From contig CAJNOJ010000053.1 in NCBI GenBank assembly GCA_905250025.1, forward strand, positions 421,278 to 485,277: DNA of 64,000 nucleotides, written 5' to 3'. Positions 57,551 to 64,000 of this stretch are shown one piece after another. Position 1 is the first letter of the stretch, and each line of letters begins with the position of its first letter. The notes under the pieces were generated by a model. The model ran no database searches and was not told the DNA's origin. It saw only the letters and a program-made list of their open reading frames with translations. The position numbers were made by a program, and so were the translations under genes. This DNA is from Adineta ricciae. Taxonomy: Eukaryota > Rotifera > Eurotatoria > Adinetida > Adinetidae.

Positions 57551-58687
57551 TTATTTGAACAAAGTCAAGTCGTTTGACAGCACCGATAGATCACCAGCAT
57601 CTGGAGAATTTTGAATGAAATCATTGACGTTTGTAAATCTTAATTCAACAAAAGACATGTCCGGCCGCTTTGTATTCATCATGGGATGAATTTCTAGAAC
57701 CATTGTGATTATACCAATTGGCGCATGAATGAATTGGCATGTGATGAAATCGTCGCTCGATGTTGAACATGCGTTGATCAGAGCTCGTTCGACCTCCGCT
57801 TGATCGTTTGCATTGATAAATTCGAGAACCGATCGATTACTAAATTGTTCGAACGATGCCGATAGTAGAGTAGTTACTGAATTATCAACAAGGAAGATTT
57901 TCCAATTATTCACTGAACATCGGCATAGAAAAACCTGTATATTCGGTTTTTTATGGAGTAAAACATTTTCTTCTTTGTATTTGTCTATCAGTGGCAAGTG
58001 AGCAATACCAATAAAGGCTAAATAGCCGAGTTCGTTGTTTGCAACAGGTCTGTACTGTTGATCAAGCTTTTTGACTATTCCATTGATGAGAATCGGAGCG
58101 TATGAACCATCACTTCGTGCAAGCTGACATTTAATTGTGTGTTTTTGTGCGGGTTGATGAAATAACGAGAGTATTTGGTTACGAACCAGATGTGCATCAT
58201 TTGGATGAACAAAAGATAAGAAATCTTGATCAATCCATTGTTCTGGTTTGAAATCGAGTATTCGTTCGATGGAATCGTTAACATTGAGAATACGAAAAAT
58301 TCCATCTTGAATTGTGACGCTGAACATAAAAGTATTATTAACTTCGAAATTGAGAAACTGATCTTCTTCAGCCGTTAAATACGATGGTAAAAGTTGCTGA
58401 TTGCCGTTTCGAGTATCGATCTCCTCGATTAGATCCTTTGCAATTTGTAAAACATTCAATTGAGTTAGTTTAGCCGTTGTTTGACCAAATTGAACCGAGC
58501 TCACTAAAGATTTAAGTTCTTCCAAAAGTTTTTGTTCAAACTTGCGTCGTCGTTCTTCGATACGGCGGTGTTGTTTGGGATTGCCTGGCTGTTTACCTCT
58601 GACCGGCCTTTCGTCGCCATCAGACGTATCGGAATCATCGTGGGAGTTCCTTCGTTTGTTATCGTTTGAATTCGCCGGTAAACTCAT
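57551..58687 (-). CDS. bHLH-PAS transcription factor, intronless
   Basis: Single exon, 378 aa. A basic region (KQHRRIEERRRK, about residues 38-49) is followed by helix-loop-helix sequence (LLEELKSLVSS...KLTQLNVLQIAKDLIEEI) up to about residue 90. A PAS domain lies at about 115-185 (FMFSVTIQDGIFRILNVNDS, DFLSFVHPNDAHLVRNQ), and a weaker second PAS-like region at about 250-340. The layout resembles ARNT/BMAL/CLOCK-type proteins, but I cannot choose among them. The C-terminal transactivation region is short. Lack of introns is unusual for a gene of this size in the window and may reflect retroposition. Predicted nuclear dimerising regulator. Confidence 0.85.
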   Translation of the reverse strand: MSLPANSNDNKRRNSHDDSDTSDGDERPVRGKQPGNPKQHRRIEERRRKFEQKLLEELKSLVSSVQFGQTTAKLTQLNVLQIAKDLIEEIDTRNGNQQLLPSYLTAEEDQFLNFEVNNTFMFSVTIQDGIFRILNVNDSIERILDFKPEQWIDQDFLSFVHPNDAHLVRNQILSLFHQPAQKHTIKCQLARSDGSYAPILINGIVKKLDQQYRPVANNELGYLAFIGIAHLPLIDKYKEENVLLHKKPNIQVFLCRCSVNNWKIFLVDNSVTTLLSASFEQFSNRSVLEFINANDQAEVERALINACSTSSDDFITCQFIHAPIGIITMVLEIHPMMNTKRPDMSFVELRFTNVNDFIQNSPDAGDLSVLSNDLTLFK

Positions 58688-59016
58688 TGTATTAATATTG
58701 AATCTCGGATAACGTTAACTGTGTGATATGAAGCGTTTGACTGGCTTTATTTGAATTGCAGAAATAACACTAAAATATGTGTATGTATTTATAACATGCG
58801 TATTCGCTCGTTGACAGGTAAGTATGCATGATTTTAATCATATAGAAGAAGAAAAATGTGTGTGTTGCTGCTCTGTAGACACTTTGTCAATAAGAAAAAC
58901 ATTATTAGTTTGTCATTCTGTTCTTCCTTGTTACTATGAGACATATTGCGATAAGCAGTCCTCGTTACTTTCTTTTTCGTCTTTTATCTGACAGAAATCT
59001 TAAAATTTGTTTTATT
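58688..59016. other. Intergenic spacer
   Basis: 329 bp between tandem minus-strand genes. AT-rich; no feature recognised. Confidence 0.4.
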
Positions 59017-59514
59017 TTATATTACTTTAAAAGAATAAACTTGGGACAAAAACACAAGAAAGCTAATGAGGTTTCTATTCATGCGAATTAAACTTGTCCG
59101 ATTACAGCCGTCATTTGAACAAACAGTTATCGTTCCTTGCATACGTACACCTTTGATTTGGTTGAAATTTTTCAAGCGAAAATTGCCCGTCGAGTCCGAC
59201 GAACGAGTTGAGTCCATAATATGATCAATGATACATGTTCGTAAGTAGAGACTTTTGTGTATTAATGATCGATTGACAGTGCGATCAACATCAACAATAA
59301 TACCCGATATTTTGACGCAAAATCGAGCAGGAAACAAGCCGTTTCGTCCGTTCGATGTTGCCAGACAGTCCGTTTCGAGATGATTATCAATTGGATTGAA
59401 TGGATCTGAACATGTATCATTTTCGAAATTGGTCGTCATGCATTTAAAACAAGATAAACAGTAAAGATGATTGATCGAGCATACAAGAAGAATAATTAAA
59501 GAAATGAATAACAT
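59017..59514 (-). CDS. Ly6/uPAR-type (quiver-like) GPI-anchored protein
   Basis: Single exon, 165 aa. A signal peptide (LFISLIILLVCSINHLYC) is followed by LSCFKCMTTNFENDTCSDPF, FPARFCVKISG, LYLRTCIID and the closing CSNDGCN that marks the three-finger Ly6 fold of the quiver/sleepless and boudin-type family. The C-terminus ends in a hydrophobic stretch (LISFLVFLSQVYSFKV), consistent with a GPI-anchor signal. Three-finger proteins of this group modulate channels and septate junctions at the cell surface in insects; the role here is not known. Confidence 0.8.
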   Translation of the reverse strand: MLFISLIILLVCSINHLYCLSCFKCMTTNFENDTCSDPFNPIDNHLETDCLATSNGRNGLFPARFCVKISGIIVDVDRTVNRSLIHKSLYLRTCIIDHIMDSTRSSDSTGNFRLKNFNQIKGVRMQGTITVCSNDGCNRTSLIRMNRNLISFLVFLSQVYSFKVI

Positions 59515-61155
59515 TAGATGAATGGGTTTTTATTGAATTCTTGTTTATATACTAGTTCGATGGATAGAAACGTGGATTATATTGCTCGCCATTACACTTG
59601 AAATAGTATCTGATCATGCTATGTCGAGTTTTCTTCGCACACTTGATACCGTCTAGAATGATTTGTATGTGTGTTGTCTCTCTCTCTCTCTTCCTTTCTC
59701 TTTTCTCTTTTCCGATTTCCCGAATATTTTCTCCTTTTTCCTTCGATCTTTTGTGTATGTGTATATATATACGAGTACGACGTTGAACAAGAACTAACCA
59801 ACGTCATTGAATAGTCCTCCATGGGTTTCAATGTTAACTACAGTTACTGTTCGCTCCAATTGATGTGTTGTGACGGCATGCATATATATATATATATACT
59901 CTTCGAGAACAAAATATAGAAAAAAGCAAGGAGCTCAACGCCTTTTGTTCGGTATATCTCATGAGAGTTGCATGTTAGGACGAACGACGCCGTTGTCAAT
60001 TGCCACAAACGAGCATCAGTGCATACGCTTAGTATTTCTAAATAAATAAAAGAAAAAGAAGAAAGAGTTGTTCGTCGAGTGTGACAACACTCATCGAGTC
60101 CGATGGAAAATATTCATTTGCGTTGTAAATCTCTTCGCTATTGAAAAGAAGATTCTGTTACTTTCTAACGTCGAATATTCGATTTCTTTTTTGTTGATTA
60201 ATAAATGGCGAACGTTGAAAATGAATTGTTAAACATCTCGAGAAATCTCACGAGATAGAATTGGATCGTTGAGTTTTCTTCTCTACTCAGAATGTCTGAT
60301 AAAAGCTCACATTTGTAGCACTCGTCACTTGATTCGAAGAATTGCTGCTAAATGTTAAAAAAAAATTTTTCACTAATTTGTTTTTCATAGAAAAATTCTT
60401 AATGACGAATAATGAAATAGTTCATGATGTGAAAAACTGTAACTGTTCAAGCTGAATTGACTCGTTTAACACGAAAGAAACAATGTCTTGTTCATCGTGA
60501 TCGTTTCCAAACAATTCATGCTCGAATAAGAATACGACAGACGTCTCAGACATTAGAGGAATGGTAGTGACTATTAATTTGTACTTTAAATACTTTCTAT
60601 GTATTGCTTATTGGTTTTGACAAAATATCGTAGACTCCTCGATGCTTTGGATTCTCCGTACTCATTTATTATTGAACACTTCTATTTGTTCCTGTTTTTA
60701 TCAAAATAAGTCTATAATGAAATAAAGGAAATGACTCCTCTCGGCGCTAAAAACGAGCAGCAACAGTTCTTTTGTGTCGAGAGATAATAAAGACAATCTG
60801 TCTTTAATATATATTACTTTCACAAATGGATTGCTGTCTGCCGACATCTATAGGAGATTCTGTCAAAAGGTTATTACTAGATACCATTAGCATGATGCTA
60901 TTTTACTGCTCGCTTGCCTTGTGTTGTCTTTTACAATCTGTTGATAGATGTTTTCAATCTCTTTACTATAAATGGAAACATTTGAGAAACTCTGAAGGAA
61001 ACAACATTGGATGAATTATTTTATAAAATCAAATCGATAATGTTGAATGAAGCAAAAGAATAATGGTTCGGTGACTGGAAGTTGAATACAGATTATATCA
61101 TATAGATATATATATGAAAATAAGGTGTTTTGAATCTGTTCGTCCATTTCAGATC
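59515..61155. other. Intergenic with possible small frames
   Basis: 1.6 kb between divergent genes. Contains CT-rich and AT-rich tracts (a TA repeat near 59880-59900). An isolated open segment at 60440-60569 without an ATG encodes basic sequence (LTRLTRKKQCLVHRDRFQTI) and could be a stray exon. The small frame at 60826 is listed separately. Confidence 0.4.
60826..61014 (+). CDS. Possible 62-aa membrane micropeptide
   Basis: ATG-initiated frame MDCCLPTSIGDSVKRLLLDT with one hydrophobic helix (MMLFYCSLALCCLLQ), seven cysteines and a basic C-terminus. Composition is better than most chance frames nearby, and a TATATATTA box-like run precedes it by about 15 bases. There is no homolog evidence. 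Confidence 0.3.
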   Translation: MDCCLPTSIGDSVKRLLLDTISMMLFYCSLALCCLLQSVDRCFQSLYYKWKHLRNSEGNNIG

Positions 61156-61595
61156 ATGGGTGATTCCGAACTTGATGCCATTCGTGCTAAACGTTTAGCA
61201 GAACTACAACAACAACAATCGGGTAGAAATGCGAATAATCAAAACGCTGCAGAAGAGCAACGTCAACAGCAAGAAGATATGCGCAATGCCATGTTAAGTT
61301 CGTTGTTAACACAAGAAGCACGTGCACGTTTGAATACTATCGCATTGACGAAACCAGAAAAAGGACGAATGGTTGAAGATATTCTTATCCAGAATGCTCG
61401 TCGCGGTGCATTTGGTAACGGAAAAGTGAGCGAAGACCAACTCATAGGTCTCTTGGAACAAGTGAGCAAAGCGACTGAAAAAACGACAAAAGTCAATGTA
61501 AGTCATTTGGATTGTGTATGATGATATGAAGAAAAAGAAACTATCAATTTTAGTTCGACCGACGACGTGCTGCATTGGATTCCGATTCGGATTAA
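61156..61595 (+). CDS. PDCD5: PDCD5 (programmed cell death 5 / TFAR19)
   Basis: 127 aa (human 125) from two exons, 61156-61497 and 61554-61595. ELDAIRAKRLAELQQQQ, EARARLNTIALTKPEKGRMV, EDQLIGLLEQVS, TEKTTKV and the end FDRRRAALDSDSD are typical. The protein is a DNA-binding-fold helical bundle acting with the chaperonin CCT and TIP60/p53 pathways in animals. The ATG lies 3 bases after CATTTCAG, again an acceptor next to the start. AATAAA is at about 61699. Confidence 0.97.
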
Positions 61596-61865
61596 TTCGA
61601 TCGTTTTCTTAGAAACTATTGTTTGGATTTTTACTCATTCTGTGTGGTGTGATAATCTCTTTGTTTGATTTTGTTACTAAATTACTATAAAAATTTCGAA
61701 TAAATCTATCATCTTCTTCTGCTTCTTGTAGATGCTATTCATTCTGTTAAGATATTCTTGTGAGTACACGTACGCATGAATATGAGTGACGCATGTAAAA
61801 ACATAATCATCACTGCATGATTACAATTGAATCGTTTGTGTTAGTTTTAGATAAGAGAATTTGTA

Positions 61866-64000
61866 ATGAGTGACAGTGATTCAGGCAAACAGCGACAATT
61901 CTCGCTAACTTCCTCAAATGCTGGCAATGTCGGACCGAACCGCAGTCGTCGTTCATCTTGGTCTGATTCAAAGGTAAAGTCAACAGGCAACAGATGCATC
62001 TACTTCGTTTTGTCTGCTCTATTCTAGAAAGTTTGGAGTGTTGGCGATGAGACAGAAAATTATTCCGATTCTCGAACATTAATCTTACAGAAATTGAACA
62101 ATTATTATCGTCGAATCAAACGCCAAATTCTTGCTTTTCAAAGTTTAACAACGGGCTTATTTCCAAATCATCTCGATCCAAACCACAAAGTCGGACACGT
62201 TGTTGAGAATGTTTTCTGTGCTATTGCAATCTGGTCTTTGCGACAGTGTTACTGCAAAATCGATAATGATCAAGGACGTGCACATGAGCTGGGACAGGCA
62301 GCAGTGAAATGTATGCGCGGAATACTCATCTGTTGGATGAAACAATCGAAGAAAGTAGGCTGAAGGGCATTTGATATCGATGGAAGGAGAATTTTCTCTT
62401 AGCTCGAGGTTTTCAAAAGTGAACAATCAACAAAAGATGCTTTACATTCGAAATTCAATGTTTTGGATGGAAATGAAGTGGCAGACGCTGATGAAGTCGG
62501 TCAGTTGCAAATATGTGCCATATCAATCTATCTACTAACATTGGCACAGATGATTACGTCTAATCTCGAAGTAGATCTACGCATATTGAAGTAAATTGCT
62601 TTTTTTTCCTAATTTCTCTTCTTTCAGATTATTTTTTCTATTGATGAAGTCCATTTCGTTCAACAACTAGTTTTCTCCATTGAACGTGCCTATCGCACAC
62701 CAGACTATGGTATATGGGAGCGGGGAAGTAAATACAACACGAATACATGTGAACTTCATGCGAGGTAACGAGAGTTTGTCTGTGTATTTACTCTACTATT
62801 TCATTGCTTAGTTCGATTGGAATGGCGAAGGCAGCTTTGGAATCAATGAATGGCTTTAATCTGTACGGTGATAAAGGCGCAAACTGGTCCGTTATTTACG
62901 TTGATGTTGTACGTAAATCTCTGATCTGATCGATATTCGTCTGATGAGTCAATTTCTAGGATGCACATAACCGTAATCGAACGACATTTGATACACTACT
63001 TCCACGAGAATCAGCATCAAAAGTAAACATTTTGTTATTTGTAACTATGGAAATGTTTGCTATTTCTGCAGAATACTGATGCCGCTCTATTGTTCACTGT
63101 TGGTTGGCCAACATTTGCGATACACGAAGCAACACTTGTGGAGAATAGTATACGAAAATGCATTAAGAAACTGCGTGGTACACATGGCTTTAAGCGATTT
63201 CTCCGCGATGGTCAATATACGGATCTTGAATCAAAAGAAGATCGATTCTATCAAGCAACTGAAATCAAAGTTAGATTTGGACTTATTTGCTCGTCTCATT
63301 CTATACGTTTTTCACTTCAGAAATTTGACAAGAATGAATGCGAGTGGCCGATGTTTTTTGCACTAATGGCTATCAATGGTAAAAGAAGAGATTTGAGTAT
63401 AGATTTTATTTCATTGAATCTCTATTAGGTATTTTCAAAAACAATCAATCCCAAGTCGATGAATATCTCGCTGCGTTAAACCCTCTCTTGAAACGAACTA
63501 CAGAAGGTAAGATAGCAGAGATGTAGAAAAGGAACGTTTTTCTGAAAATATAAACGATTCCTAAGTACCTTATCGAAAGATTTCACATGCAAATGTTATC
63601 GAAAACTTGACTCCTCAAAACCACGTATGACTACATGAATTGCCCTATTTGTATTGGTTTTCTTCTTGTCAAACTCATACTTATTATCTCCAACTAGTCA
63701 CTAACAATTCTTCATCATCCTTTCGTCCTTTCACTGGAATGCTTGATCAAGGTACACTGATTGATTGAGTTCCTCTGCTTCTACCTGTAGTACGCATGTC
63801 GATTTTCGTTCCAATTTTCTTATATTTCTTCGCTCTATACCAAAATGTTCAATACAGAATCGAAATTGAGATATTCTTATTCTTCTTCTTCCCTTCAAAG
63901 GCGAAATGATGGCTCATTACTATTACATCGATCATTCGAAACAACAGACCAGTGACTCAAGCGACTCCAATGTTATTAGTACTAATCAACCACCACAGTT
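61866..64000 (+). CDS. PHKB: PHKB, phosphorylase b kinase regulatory subunit beta (5' part)
   Basis: Ten exons are visible: 61866-61973, 62028-62354, 62403-62570, 62628-62764, 62812-62908, 62960-63022, 63072-63269, 63321-63378, 63429-63506 and 63901 to beyond the window. The Ser/Arg-rich start ([10 protein letters not shown]) is a likely phosphorylation region. The glucoamylase-like domain follows: [111 protein letters not shown] and [10 protein letters not shown]. These match the beta rather than alpha subunit. PHKB regulates glycogen breakdown through phosphorylase kinase. The gene is truncated by the window edge at about residue 445; the human protein is about 1090 aa. Confidence 0.95.
63698..63751 (+). 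CDS. PHKB: Candidate cassette exon in PHKB
   Basis: A 54-bp segment in the 394-bp intron after PHKB exon 9. It is preceded by the acceptor CAACTAG, followed by the donor GTACAC, and open in the PHKB frame (phase 1 in, phase 1 out). It would insert 18 residues, [18 protein letters not shown]. Symmetry and open frame make it a plausible optional exon; the donor is weak. Confidence 0.35.

Noticed and set aside
60440-60569. Isolated basic open segment (LTRLTRKKQCLVHRDRF)
   Set aside because: No ATG, and a TGA lies just upstream in frame. It may be a stray exon, but no partner exons were found.
1-64000. CRISPR arrays, bacterial operons, rRNA and tRNA genes
   Set aside because: No repeat-spacer structure and no recognisable RNA gene were found by eye. 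The window is eukaryotic.

Overview
The window looks like part of an animal nuclear genome, most probably a bdelloid rotifer. Genes are compact and AT-rich, and almost all are cut by GT-AG introns of about 50-65 bp. Clear animal orthologs are present: FNDC3, TMEM209, RPS16, PDCD5, PHKB, the KEOPS subunit PCC1/LAGE3, a PIM-type kinase, a nuclear receptor, a PNT-domain protein and a bHLH-PAS protein. Alongside them sit genes of a kind often seen in bdelloids: a decayed ADP-ribosyltransferase, a B-box-like protein, a PhoPQ/AprA-family protein and a secreted protein made of fungal-type CBM1 modules. The species assignment is an inference from sequence character only. I worked out exon chains by hand, and in every complete model the exon phases close and the total length is a multiple of three.

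Layout. 2.3-9.6 kb: FNDC3 (+, 19 exons) with an alternative first coding exon inside its largest intron. 11.1-14.1 kb: an unknown 500-aa gene (+) and a CAX-type cation/H+ exchanger (-) whose coding ends overlap tail to tail by 16 bp. 15.8-17.7 kb: a four-finger C2H2 protein. 18.2-22.0 kb: AprA-family gene (+) converging on a PIM-like kinase (-). 22.0-25.1 kb: a 3.1-kb gene-free stretch. 25.1-33.6 kb: nuclear receptor (+), vWA/DUF4537 protein (-), Cys-rich secreted protein (+), PNT/SAM protein (+) and a small Cys-rich protein (+). 33.6-38.8 kb: MFS/MCT transporter (-), TMEM209 (-) and RPS16 (+). 39.1-40.6 kb: B-box-like protein (+).

40.9-46.9 kb: a large mucin-like secreted gene (-). It is built from near-identical tandem Cys-rich modules with an assembly gap inside the array, a 12-residue Thr/Ala/Pro repeat and a conserved C-terminal region. 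46.9-52.3 kb: a gene-poor zone holding dispersed repeats and an ADP-ribosyltransferase pseudogene. 52.3-59.5 kb, all (-): CBM1 protein, a thioredoxin-fold membrane protein without CxxC, PCC1, an unknown gene, a bHLH-PAS gene and a Ly6-like gene. PCC1 and the thioredoxin-fold gene are 46 bp apart, and each start codon directly follows a splice-acceptor AG, which looks like an operon processed by trans-splicing. 61.2-64.0 kb: PDCD5 (+) and the 5' part of PHKB (+), which runs off the window.

Most promising leads are the PCC1/thioredoxin-fold pair, the tandem-module mucin-like gene with its collapsed gap, the catalytic-domain-free CBM1 protein, the FNDC3 alternative first exon, and several proteins missing normally essential residues (nuclear receptor finger 2, CAX second motif, thioredoxin CxxC).
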